Positions 50,701 through 63,800 of a stretch of 64,000 bases of DNA are shown here, in pieces (position 1 is the stretch's first letter; every line of letters begins with the position of its first letter). The stretch comes from Hydractinia symbiolongicarpus (lineage: Eukaryota; Cnidaria; Hydrozoa; Anthoathecata; Hydractiniidae). A program made the position numbers and the translations under genes. The DNA lies in the NCBI RefSeq assembly GCF_029227915.1, contig NC_079888.1, forward strand, positions 23,292,001 to 23,356,000, given 5' to 3'. The notes beneath the pieces were generated by a model. That model saw only the letters and a list, made by a program, of their open reading frames with translations, searched no databases and was not told the DNA's origin.

Positions 50701-53700
50701 CGTCTCATCAAAAATGAAAACATTTTTAAAAACTACAAGTCTCATGGGCTTTAGTGGTGAAAAAATAATTTAAAAAATCCTTCTGGAAATGAGTTTACTC
50801 ACAGGGTACTTTCTTTGTATACATTCGACTATACGTGCCAAGCCCGGGATTTACGGGAAATCGCGGGTTTTCGTTTGCTGGCGATTAAACTTCTTTTATT
50901 CAGCGTCTCATCAAAAATGAAAACATTTTTGAAAACTACAAGTCTCATGCGTTTTAGTGGTGAAAAAATAATTTAAAAAATCGTTCGGGAAATGAGTTTA
51001 CTCCCTGGGTACTTTCTTTGTATACTTTTGACTATACGGGCCAAGCCGGGATTTACGGTAAATCGCAGGTTTTCGTTTGCCGGCGATTAAACTTCTTTTA
51101 TTCAGCGTCTCATCAAAAATGAAAACATTCTTGAAAACTACAAGTCTCATGCGTTTTAGTGGTGAAAAAATAATATAAAAAATCGTTCAGGAAATGAGTT
51201 TACTCCCTGGGTACTTTCTTTGTATACTTTTGACTATACGGGCCAAGCCTGGGATTTACGGGAAATCGCGGGTTTTCGTTTGCCGGCGATTAAACTTCTT
51301 TTATTCAGCGTCTCATCAAAAATGAAAAAATTTTTGAAAACTACAAGTCTCATGCGTTTTAGTGATGAAAAAATAATATAAAAAAATCGTTCGGGAAATG
51401 AGTTTACTCCCTGGGTACTTTCTTTGTATACTTTTGACTATACGGGCCGAGTCCGGGATTTACGGGAAATCGCAGATTTTCGTTTGCCGGCGATTAAACT
51501 TCTTTTATTCAGCGTCCCATCAAATATGAAAATATTTTTGAAAACTACAAGTCTCATGCGTTTTAGTGGTGAAAAAGTAATTTAAAAAATCGTTCGGGAA
51601 ATGAGTTTACTCCCTGGGTACTTTCTTTGTATACTTTTGACTATACGGGCCAAGCCCGGGATTTAAGGGAAATCGCAGGTTTTCGTTTGCCGGCGATTAA
51701 ACGTCTTTTATTCAGTGTCTCATCAAAAATGAAAACATTTTTGAAAACTACAAGTCTCATGCGTTTTTGTGGTGAAAAAATAATTTAAAAAATCGTTCGG
51801 GAAATGAGTTTACTCCCTGGGTACTTTCTTTGTATACTTTTGATTATACGGGCCGAGTCCGGGATTTACGGGAAATCGCAGATTTTCGTTTGCCGGCAAT
51901 TAAACTTCTTTTATTCAGCGTCCCATCAAATATGAAAAGATTTTTGAAAACTACAAGTCTCATGCGTTTAGTGGTAAAAAAATAATATAAAAAATCGTTC
52001 GGGAAATGAGTTTACTCCCTGGGTACTTTCTTTGTATACTTTTGACTATACGGGCCAAGCTCGGGATTTACGGGAAATCGCGGGTTTTCCTTTGCCGGCG
52101 ATTAAACTTCTTTTATTCAGCGTCTCATCAATAGTGAAAACATTTTTAAAAACTACAAGTCTTATGCGTTTTAGTGGTGAAAAAATAATTTAAAAAATCG
52201 TTCTGGAAATGAGTTTACTAACTGGGTACTTTCTTTGTATACTTTTGACTATACGGGCCGAGTCCGGGATTTAGGGAAATCGCAGGTTTTCGTTTGCCGG
52301 CGATTAAACGTCTTTTATTCAGTGTCTCATCAAAAATGAAAACATTTTTGAAAACTACAAGTCTCATGCGTTTTTGTGGTGAAAAAATAATTTAAAAAAT
52401 CGTTCGGAAAATGAGTTTACTCCCTGGGTACTTTCTTTGTATACTTTTGACTATACGGGCCGAGTCCGGGATTTACGGGAAATCGCAGATTTTCGTTTGC
52501 CGGCAATTAAACTTCTTTTATTCAGCGTCCCATCAAATATGAAAAGATTTTTGAAAACTACAAGTCTCATGCGTTTAGTGGTAAAAAAATAATATAAAAA
52601 ATCGTTCGGGAAATGAGTTTACTCCCTGGGTACTTTCTTTGTATACTTTTGACTATACGGGCCAAGCCCGGGATTTACGGGAAATCGCGGGTTTTCGTTT
52701 GCCGGCGATTAAACTTCTTTTATTCAGCGTCTCATCAATAGTGAAAACATTTTTAAAAACTACAAGTCTTATGCGTTTTAGTGGTGAAAAAATAATTTAA
52801 AAAATCGTTCTGGAAATGAGTTTACTACCTGGGTACTTTCTTTGTATACTTTTGACTATACGGGCCCAGTCCGGGATTTAGGGAAATCGCAGGTTTTCGT
52901 TTGCCGGCGATTAAACTGCTTTTATTCAGCGTCTCATTAAAAATGAAAACATTTTTTAAAACTACAAGTCTCATGCGTTTTAGTGGTGAAAAAATAATTT
53001 AAAAAATCGTTCGGGAAATGAGTTTACTCCCTGGGTACTTTCTTTGTATATTTTTGACTATACGGGCCAAGCCGGGATTTACGGGAAATTGCGGGTTTTC
53101 GTTTGCCGGCGCTTAAACTTCTTTTATTCAGCGTCTCATCAAAAATGAAAACATTTTTAAGAACTACAAGTCTCATGGGCTTTAGTGGTGAAAAAATAAT
53201 TTAAAAAATCCTTCTGGAAATGAGTTTACTCACAGGGTACTTTCTTTGTATACATTCGACTATACGTGCCAAGCCCGGGATTTACGGGAAATCGCGGGTT
53301 TTCGTTTGCCGGCGATTAAACTTCTTTTATTCAGCGTCTCATCAAAAATGAAAACATTTTTGAAAACTACAAGTCTCATGCGTTTTAGTGGTGAAAAAAT
53401 AATTTAAAAAATCGTTCGGGAAATGAGTTTACTCCCTGGGTACTTTCTTTGTATACTTTTGACTATACGGGCCAAGCCGGGATTTACGGGAAATCGCAGG
53501 TTTTCGTTTGCCGGCGATTAAACTTCTTTTATTCAGCGTCTCATCAAAAATGAAAACATTCTTGAAAACTACAAGTCTCATGCGTTTTAGTGGTGAAAAA
53601 ATAATATAAAAAATCGTTCGGGAAATGAGTTTACTCCCTGGGTACTTTCTTTGTATACTTTTGACTATACGGGCCAAGCCTGGGATTTACGGGAAATTGC
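47800..53700 (+). repeat. 12-monomer repeat, ~2431-bp offset
   Basis: GCCTGGG lies at 46382, 48816, 51247 and 53678, spaced 2434, 2431 and 2431 bp. ATCAATAGTG markers at 47872, 50303 and 52735, and another pair at 49697 and 52129, give the same offset. An extra GCCTGGG at 49221 marks an inserted dimer (405 bp), so the segment after it also matches at 2026 bp (49221 and 51247). Each unit includes the H copy, a C copy, the CTTGAAAAC/GAAAAAATAATATA copy and D plus B copies. Confidence 0.83.
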
Positions 53701-55404
53701 GGGTTTTCGTTTGCCGGCGCTTAAACTTCTTTTATTCAGCGTCTCATCAAAAATGAAAACATTTTTAAAAACTACAAGTCTTATGCGTTTTAGTGGTGAA
53801 AAAATAATTTAAAAAATCGTTCTGGAAATGAGTTTACTCACAGGGTACTTTCTTTGTATACATTCGACTATACGTGCCAAGCCCGGGATTTACGGGAAAT
53901 CGCGGGTTTTCGTTTGCCGGCGATTAAACTTCTTTTATTCAGCGTCTCATCAAAAATGAAAACATTTTTGAAAACTACAAGTCTCATGCGTTTTAGTGGT
54001 GAAAAAATAATTTAAAAAATCGTTCGGGAAATGAGTTTACTCCCTGGGTACTTTCTTTGTATACTTTTGACTATACGGGCCAAGCCGGGATTTACGGGAA
54101 ATCGCAGGTTTTCGTTTGCCGGCGATTAAACTTCTTTTATTCAGCGTCTCATCAAAAATGAAAACATTTTTAAAAACTACAAGTCTTATGCGTTTTAGTG
54201 GTGAAAAAATAATTTAAAAAATCGTTCTGGAAATGAGTTTACTCACAGGGTACTTTCTTTGTATACATTCGACTATACGTGCCAAGCCCGGGATTTACGG
54301 GAAATCGCGGGTTTTCGTTTGCCGGCGATTAAACTGCTTTTATTCAGCGTCTCATCAAAAATGAAAACATTCTTGGAAACTACAAGTCTCATGTGTTTTA
54401 GTGGTGAAATAATAATTTAAAAAATCGTTTGGAAAATGAGTTTACTCCCTGGGTACTTTCTTTGTATACTTTTGACTATACGGGCCGAGTCCAGGATTTA
54501 CGGTAAATCGCAGGTTTTCGTTTGCCAGCGATTAAACTTCTTTTATTCAGCGTCTCATCAAAAATGAAAACATTTTTAAAAACTACAAGTCTCATGCGTT
54601 TTAGTGGTGAAAAAGTAATTTAAAAAATCGTTCGGGAAATGAGTTTACTCCCTGGGTACTTTCTTTGTATACTTTTGACTATACGGGCCGAGTCCGGGAT
54701 TTACGGGAAATCGCAGATTTTCGTTTGCCGGCGATTAAACTTCTTTTATTCAGCGTCCCATCAAATATGAAAATATTTTTGAAAACTACAAGTCTCATGC
54801 GTTTAGTGGTAAAAAAATAATATAAAAAATCGTTCGGGAAATGAGTTTACTCCCTAGGTACTTTTATGTATACTTTTGACTATACGGGCCAAGCCCGGGA
54901 TTTACGGGAAATCGCGGGTTTTCGTTTGCCGGCGATTAAACTTCTTTTATTCAGCGTCTCATCAAAAATGAAAACATTTTTAAAAACTACAAGTCTTATG
55001 CGTTTTAGTGGTGAAAAAATAATTTAAAAAATCGTTCTGGAAATGAGTTTACTCCCTGGGTACTTTCTTTGTATACTTTTGACTATACGGGCCGAGTCCG
55101 GGATTTAGGGAAATCGCAGGTTTTCGTTTGCCGGCGATTAAACTGCTTTTATTCAGCGTCTCATCAAAAATGAAAACATTTTTGAAAACTACAAGTCTTA
55201 TGCGTTTTAGTGGTGAAAAAATAATTTAAAAAATCGTTCTGGAAATGAGTTTACTCACAGGGTACTTTCTTTGTATACATTCGACTATACGTGCCAAGCC
55301 CGGGATTTACGGGAAATCGCGGGTTTTCGTTTGTCGGCGATTAAACTGCTTTTATTCAGCGTCTCATCAAAAATGAAAACATTCTTGGAAACTACAAGTC
55401 TCAT
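53701..55404 (+). repeat. C/E/D/B monomer run opening the 6-mer domain
   Basis: C-type copies lie near 53830, 54235 and 55250. They are followed by E (54430), A then cagatt/D (54640), a post-D copy with CCCTAGG at 54852, and B (55050). This C, E, cagatt/D, CCCTAGG, B order is the one amplified just downstream. Only satellite is present. Confidence 0.8.
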
Positions 55405-57830
55405 GCGTTTTAGTGGTGAAATAATAATTTAAAAAATCGTTTGGAAAATAAGTTTACTCCCTGTGTACTTTCTTTGTATACTTTTGACTATACGGGCCGA
55501 GTCCAGGATTTACGGTAAATCGCAGGTTTTCGTTTGCCAGCGATTAAACTTCTTTTATTCAGCGTTTCATCAAAAATGAAAACATTTTTAAAAACTACAA
55601 GTCTCATGCGTTTTAGTGGTGAAAAAGTAATTTAAAAAATCGTTCGGGAAATGAGTTTACTCCCTGGGTACTTTTTTTGTATACTTTTGACTATACGCGC
55701 TAAGCCCGGGATTTACGGGAAATCGCGGGTTTTCGTTTGCCGGCAATTAAACTTCTTTTATTCAGCGTCTCATCAAAAATGAAAACATTTTTGAAAACTA
55801 CAAGTCTCATGCGTTTTAGTGGTGCAAATATAATTTAAAAAAATCGTTCGGGAAATGAGTTTACTCCCTGGGTACTTTCTTTGTATACTTTTGACTATAC
55901 GGGCCGAGTCCGGGATTTACGGGAAATCGCAGATTTTCGTTTGCCGGCGATTAAACTTCTTTTATTCAGCGTCCATCAAATATGAAAGTATTTTTGAAAA
56001 CTACAAGTCTCATGCGTTTAGTGGTAAAAAAATAATATAAAAAATCGTTCGGGAAATGAGTTTACTCCCTAGGTACTTTTATGTATACTTTTGACTATAC
56101 GGGCCAAGCCCGGGATTTACGGGAAATCGCGGGTTTTCGTTTGCCGGCGATTAAACTTCTTTTATTCAGCGTCTCATCAAAAATAAAAACATTTTTAAAA
56201 ACTACAAGTCTTATGCGTTTTAGTGGTGAAAAAATAATTTAAAAAATCGTTCTGGAAATGAGTTTACTCCCTGGGTACTTTCTTCGTATACTTTTGACTG
56301 TACGGGCCGAGTCCGGGATTTAGGGAAATCGCAGGTTTTCGTTTGCCGGCGATTAAACTGCTTTTATTCAGCGTCTCATCAAAAATGAAAACATTTTTGA
56401 AAACTACAAGTCTCATGCGTTTTAGTGGTAAAAAATAATTTAAAAAATCGTCCGGGAAATGAGTTTACTCCCTGGGTACTTTCTTTGTATACTTTTGACT
56501 ATACAGGCCAAGCCGGGATTTACGGGAAATCGCGGGTTTTCGTTTGCCGGCGATTAAACCTCTTTTATTAAGCGTCTCATCAAAAATGAAAACATTTTTA
56601 AAAACTACAAGTCTCATGCGTTTTAGTGGTGAAATAATAATTTAAAAAATCGTTTGGAAAATAAGTTTACTCCCTGTGTACTTTCTTTGTATACTTTTGA
56701 CTATACGGGCCGAGTCCAGGATTTACGGTAAATCGCAGGTTTTCGTTTGCCAGCGATTAAACTTCTTTTATTCAGCGTTTCATCAAAAATGAAAACATTT
56801 TTAAAAACTACAAGTCTCATGCGTTTTAGTGGTGAAAAAGTAATTTAAAAAATCGTTCGGGAAATGAGTTTACTCCCTGGGTACTTTTTTTGTATACTTT
56901 TGACTATACGCGCTAAGCCCGGGATTTACGGGAAATCGCGGGTTTTCGTTTGCCGGCAATTAAACTTCTTTTATTCAGCGTCTCATCAAAAATGAAAACA
57001 TTTTTGAAAACTACAAGTCTCATGCGTTTTAGTGGTGCAAATATAATTTAAAAAAATCGTTCGGGAAATGAGTTTACTCCCTGGGTACTTTCTTTGTATA
57101 CTTTTGACTATACGGGCCGAGTCCGGGATTTACGGGAAATCGCAGATTTTCGTTTGCCGTCGATTAAACTTCTTTTATTCAGCGTCCATCAAATATGAAA
57201 GTATTTTTGAAAACTACAAGTCTCATGCGTTTAGTGGTAAAAAAATAATATAAAAAATCGTTCGGGAAATGAGTTTACTCCCTAGGTACTTTTATGTATA
57301 CTTTTGACTATACGGGCCAAGCCCGGGATTTACGGGAAATCGCGGGTTTTCGTTTGCCGGCGATTAAACTTCTTTTATTCAGCGTCTCATCAAAAATAAA
57401 AACATTTTTAAAAACTACAAGTCTTATGCGTTTTAGTGGTGAAAAAATAATTTAAAAAATCGTTCTGGAAATGAGTTTACTCCCTGGGTACTTTCTTCGT
57501 ATACTTTTGACTGTACGGGCCGAGTCCGGGATTTAGGGAAATCGCAGGTTTTCGTTTGCCGGCGATTAAACTGCTTTTATTCAGCGTCTCATCAAAAATG
57601 AAAACATTTTTGAAAACTACAAGTCTCATGCGTTTTAGTGGTAAAAAATAATTTAAAAAATCGTTCGGGAAATGAGTTTACTCCCTGGGTACTTTCTTTG
57701 TATACTTTTGACTATACAGGCCAAGCCGGGATTTACGGGAAATCGCGGGTTTTCGTTTGCCGGCGATTAAACCTCTTTTATTAAGCGTCTCATCAAAAAT
57801 GAAAACATTTTTAAAAACTACAAGTCTCAT
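55405..57830 (+). repeat. Tandem 6-monomer duplication, 1213-bp unit
   Basis: Copies at about 55405-56617 and 56618-57830. Shared private markers are AAAATAAGTTTAC (ATA at 55448 and 56661), GTGCAAATATAATTT, GCGTCCATCAAATATGAAAG, TTCTTCGTATAC and GACTGTACGGG. Differences seen are TCGTCCGGGAAATG near 56448 against TCGTTCGGG and GCCGGCGATT near 55945 against GCCGTCGATT. Unit order is E, CGCGCTAAG copy, cagatt/D, CCCTAGG post-D, B, CAGGCCAAG copy. Confidence 0.88.
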
Positions 57831-60800
57831 GTGTTTTAGTGGTGAAAAAGTAATTTAAAAAATCGTTCCGGAAATGAGTTTACACCCTGGGTACTTTCTT
57901 TGTATACTTTTGACTATACGGGCCGAGTCCGGGATTTACGGGAAATCGCAGATTTTCGTTTGCCGGCGATTAAACTTCTTTTATTCAGCGTCCCATCAAA
58001 TATGAAAATATTTTTGAAAACTACAAGTCTCATGCGTTTAGTGGTAAAAAAATAATATAAAAAATCGTTCGGGAAATGAGTTTACTCCCTGGGTACTTTT
58101 TTGTATACTTTTGACTATACGGGCCAAGCCCGGGATTTACGGGAAATCGCGGGTTTTCGTTTGCCGGCGATTAAACTTTTTTTATTCAGCGTCTCATCAA
58201 AAATGAAAACATTTTTGAAAACTACAAGTCTCATGCGTTTTAGTGGTGAAAAAATAATTTAAAAAATCGTTCGGGAAATGAGTTTACTCCCTGGGTACTT
58301 TCTTTGTATACTTTTGACTATACGGGCCGAGTCCGGGATTTACGGGAAATCGCAGATTTTCGTTTGCCGGCGATTAAACTTCTTTTATTCAGCGTCCCAT
58401 CAAATATGAAAATATTTTTGAAAATTACAAGTCTCATGCGTTTAGTGGTAAAAAAATAATATGAAAAATCGTTCGGGAAATGAGTTTACTCCCTAGGTAC
58501 TTTTATGTATACTTTTGACTATACGGGCCAAGCCGGGATTTACGGGAAATTGCGGGTTTTTCGTTTGCCGGCGCTTAAACTTCTTTTATTCAGCGTCTCA
58601 TCAAAAATGAAAACATTTTTAAAAACTACAAGTCTCATGGGCTTTAGTGGTGAAAAAATAATTTAAAAAATCCTTCTGGAAATGAGTTTACTCACAGGGT
58701 ACTTTCTTTGTATACATTCGACTATACGTGCCAAGCCCGGGATTTACGGGAAATCGCGGGTTTTCGTTTGCCGGCGATTAAACTTCTTTTATTCAGCGTC
58801 TCATCAAAAATGAAAACATTTTTGAAAACTACAAGTCTCATGCGTTTTAGTGGTGAAAAAATAATTTAAAAAATCGTTCGGGAAATGAGTTTACTCCCTG
58901 GGTACTTTCTTTGTATACTTTTGACTATACGGGCCAAGCCGGGATTTACGGGAAATCGCAGGTTTTCGTTTGCCGGCGATTAAACTTCTTTTATTCAGCG
59001 TCTCATCAAAAATGAAAACATTCTTGAAAACTACAAGTCTCATGCGTTTTAGTGGTGAAAAAATAATATAAAAAATCGTTCGGGAAATGAGTTTACTCCC
59101 TGGGTACTTTCTTTGTATACTTTTGACTATACGGGCCAAGCCTAGGATTTACGGGAAATCGCGGGTTTTCGTTTGCCGGCGATTAAACTTCTTTTATTCA
59201 GCGTCTCATCAAAAATGAAAACATTTTTAAAAACTACAAGTCTTATGCGGTTTAGTGGTGAAAAAATAATTTAAAAAATCGTTCTGGAAATGAGTTTACT
59301 CACAGGGTACTTTCTTTGTATACATTCGACTATACGTGCCAAGCCCGGGATTTACGGGAAATCGCGGGTTTTCGTTTGCCGGCGATTAAACTGCTTTTTT
59401 TCAGCGTCTCATCAAAAATGAAAACATTCTTGGAAACTACAAGTCTCATGCGTTTTAGTGGTGAAATAATAATTTAAAAAATCGTTTGGAAAATGAGTTT
59501 ACTCCCTGTGTACTTTCTTTGTATACTTTTGACTATACGGGCCGAGTCCAGGATTTACGGTAAATCGCAGGTTTTCGTTTGCCAGCGATTAAACTTCTTT
59601 TATTCAGCGTCTCATCAAAAATGAAAACATTTTTAAAAACTACAAGTCTCATGCGTTTTAGTGGTGAAAAAGTAATTTAAAAAATCGTTCGGGAAATGAG
59701 TTTACTCCCTGGGTACTTTCTTTGTATACTTTTGACTATACGCGCTAAGCCCGGGATTTACGGGAAATCGCGGGTTTTCGTTTGCCGGCGATTAAACTTT
59801 TTTTATTCAGCGTCTCATCCTAAATGAAAACATTTTTGAAAACTACAAGTCTCATGCGTTTTAGTGGTGAAAAAATAATTTAAAAAATCGTTCGGGAAAT
59901 GAGTTTACTCCCTGGGTACTTTCTTTGTATACTTTTGACTATACGGGCCGAGTCCGGGATTTACGGGAAATCGCAGATTTTCGTTTGCCGGCGATTAAAC
60001 TTCTTTTATTCAGCGTCCCATCAAATATGAAAATATTTTTGAAAACTACAAGTCTCATGCGTTTAGTGGTAAAAAAATAATATAAAAAATCGTTCGGGAA
60101 ATGAGTTTACTCCCTAGGTACTTTTATGTATACTTTTGACTATACGGGCCAAGCCCGGGATTTACGGGAAATCGCGGGTTTTCGTTTGCCGGCGATTAAA
60201 CTTCTTTTATTCAGCGTCTCATCAAAAATGAAAACATTTTTAAAAACTACAAGTCTTATGCGTTTTAGTGGTGAAAAAATAATTTAAAAAATCGTGCTGG
60301 AAATGAGTTTACTCCCTGGGTACTTTCTTTGTATACTTTTGACTATACGGGCCGAGTCCGGGATTTAGGGAAATCGCAGGTTTTCGTTTGCCGGCGATTA
60401 AACTGCTTTTATTCAGCGTCTCATCAAAAATGAAAACATTTTTGAAAACTACAAGTCTTATGCGTTTTAGTGGTGAAAAAATAATTTAAAAAATCGTTCT
60501 GGAAATGAGTTTACTCACAGGGTACTTTCTTTGTATACATTCGACTATACGTGCCAAGCCCGGGATTTACGGGAAATCGCGGGTTTTCGTTTGCCGGCGA
60601 TTAAACTGCTTTTATTCAGCGTCTCATCAAAAATGAAAACATTCTTGGAAACTACAAGTCTCATGCGTTTTAGTGGTGAAATAATAATTTAAAAAATCGT
60701 TTGGAAAATGAGTTTGCTCCCTGTGTACTTTCTTTGTATACTTTTGACTATACGGGCCGAGTCCAGGATTTACGGTAAATCGCAGGTTTTCGTTTGCCAG

Positions 60801-63800
60801 CGATTAAACTTCTTTTATTCAGCGTCTCATCAAAAATGAAAACATTTTTGAAAACTACAAGTCTCATGCGTTTTAGTGGTGAAAAAGTAATTTAAAAAAT
60901 CGTTCGGGAAATGAGTTTACTCCCTGGGTACTTTTTTTGTATACTTTTGACTATACGCGCTAAGCCCGGGATTTACGGGAAATCGCGGGTTTTCGTTTGC
61001 CGGCGATTAAACTTCTTTTATTCAGCGTCTCATCAAAAATGAAAACATTTTTGAAAACTACAAGTCTCATGCGTTTTAGTGGTGAAAAAATAATTTAAAA
61101 AAATCGTTCGGGAAATGAGTTTACTCCCTGGGTACTTTCTTTGTATACTTTTGACTATACGGGCCGAGTCCGGGATTTACGGGAAATCGCAGATTTTCGT
61201 TTGCCGGCGATTAAACTTCTTTTATTCAGCGTCCCATCAAATATGAAAATATTTTTGAAAACTACAAGTCTCATGCGTTTAGTGGTAAAAAAATAATATA
61301 AAAAATCGTTCGGGAAATGAGTTTACTCCCTGGGTACTTTTATGTATACTTTTGACTATACGGGCCAAGCCCGGGATTTACGGGAAATCGCGGGTTTTCG
61401 TTTGCCGGCGATTAAACTTCTTTTATTCAGCGTCTCATCAAAAATGAAAACATTTTTGAAAACTACAAGTCTCATGCGTTTTAGTGGTGAAAAATAATTT
61501 AAAAAATCGTTCGGGAAATGAGTTTACTCCCTGGGTACTTTCTTTGTATACTTTTGACTATACAGGCCAAGCCGGGATTTACGGGAAATCGCGGGTTTTC
61601 GTTTGCCGGCGATTAAACCTCTTTTATTAGGCGTCTCATCAAAAATGAAAACATTTTTAAAAACTACAAGTCTCATGTGTTTTAGTGGTGAAAAAGTAAT
61701 TTAAAAAATCGTTCCGGAAATGAGTTTACACCCTGGGTACTTTCTTTGTATACTTTTGACTATACGGGCCGAGTCCGGGATTTACGGGAAATCGCAGATT
61801 TTCGTTTGCCGGCGATTAAACTTCTTTTATTCAGCGTCCCATCAAATATGAAAATATTTTTGAAAACTACAAGTCTCATGCGTTTAGTGGTAAAAAAATA
61901 ATATAAAAAATCGTTCGGGAAATGAGTTTACTCCCTGGGTACTTTTTTGTATACTTTTGACTATACGGGCCAAGCCCGGGATTTACGGGAAATCGCGGGT
62001 TTTCGTTTGCCGGCGATTAAACTTTTTTTATTCAGCGTCTCATCAAAAATGAAAACATTTTTGAAAACTACAAGTCTCATGCGTTTTAGTGGTGAAAAAA
62101 TAATTTAAAAAATCGTTCGGGAAATGAGTTTACTCCCTGGGTACTTTCTTTGTATACTTTTGACTATACGGGCCGAGTCCGGGATTTACGGGAAATCGCA
62201 GATTTTCGTTTGCCGGCGATTAAACTTCTTTTATTCAGCGTCCCATCAAATATGAAAATATTTTTGAAAACTACAAGTCTCATGCGTTTAGTGGTAAAAA
62301 AATATTATAAAAAATCGTTCGGGAAATGAGTTTACTCCCTAGGTACTTTTATGTATACTTTTGACTATACGGGCCAAGCCCGGGATTTACGGGAAATCGC
62401 GGGTTTTCGTTTGCCGGCGATTAAACTTCTTTTATTCAGCGTCTCATCAAAAATGAAAACATTTTTAAAAACTACAAGTCTTATGCGTTTTAGTGGTGAA
62501 AAAATAATTTAAAAAATCGTTCTGGAAATGAGTTTACTCCCTGGGTACTTTCTTTGTATACTTTTGACTATACGGGCCGAGTCCGGGATTTAGGGAAATC
62601 GCAGGTTTTCGTTTGCCGGCGATTAAACTGCTTTTATTCAGCGTCTCATCAAAAATGAAAACATTTTTGAAAACTACAAGTCTTATGCGTTTTAGTGGTG
62701 AAAAAATAATTTAAAAAATCGTTCTGGAAATGAGTTTACTCACAGGGTACTTTCTTTGTATACATTCGACTATACGTGCCAAGCCCGGGATTTACGGGAA
62801 ATCGCGGGTTTTCGTTTGCCGGCGATTAAACTGCTTTTATTCAGCGTCTCATCAAAAATGAAAACATTCTTGGAAACTACAAGTCTCATGCGTTTTAGTG
62901 GTGAAATAATAATTTAAAAAATCGTTCGGGAAATGAGTTTACTCCCTGGGTACTTTTATGTATACTTTTGACTATACGGGCCAAGCCCGGGATTTACGGG
63001 AAATCGCGGGTTTTCGTTTGCCGGCGATTAAACTTCTTTTATTCAGCGTCTCATCAAAAATGAAAACATTTTTAAAAACTACAAGTCTCATGCGTTTTAG
63101 TGGTGAAAAAATAATTTAAAAAATCGTTCGGGAAATGAGTTTACTCCCTGGGTACTTTCTTTGTATACTTTTGACTATACGGGCCGAGTCCGGGATTTAC
63201 GGGAAATCGCAGATTTTCGTTTGCCGGCGATTAAACTTCTTTTATTTAGCGTCCCATCAAATATGAAAATATTTTTGAAAACTACAAGTCTCATGCGTTT
63301 AGTGGTAAAAAAATAATATAAAAAATCGTTCGGGAAATGAGTTTACTCCCTAGGTACTTTTATGTATACTTTTGACTATACGGGCCAAGCCGGGATTTAC
63401 GGGAAATTGCGGGTTTTCGTTTGCCGGCGCTTAAACTTCTTTTATTCAGCGTCTCATCAAATATGAAAACATTTTTAAAAACTACAAGTCTCATGGGCTT
63501 TAGTGGTGAAAAAATAATTTAAAAAATCCTTCTGGAAATGAGTTTACTCACAGGGTACTTTCTTTGTATACATTCGACTATACGTGCTAAGCCCGGGATT
63601 TACGGGAAATCGCGGGTTTTCGTTTGCCGGCGATTAAACTTCTTTTATTCAGCGTCTCATCAAAAATGAAAACATTTTTGAAAACTACAAGTCTCATGCG
63701 TTTTAGTGGTGAAAAAATAATTTAAAAAATCGTTCGGGAAATGAGTTTACTCCCTGGGTACTTTCTTTGTATACTTTTGACTATACGGGCCAAGCCGGGA

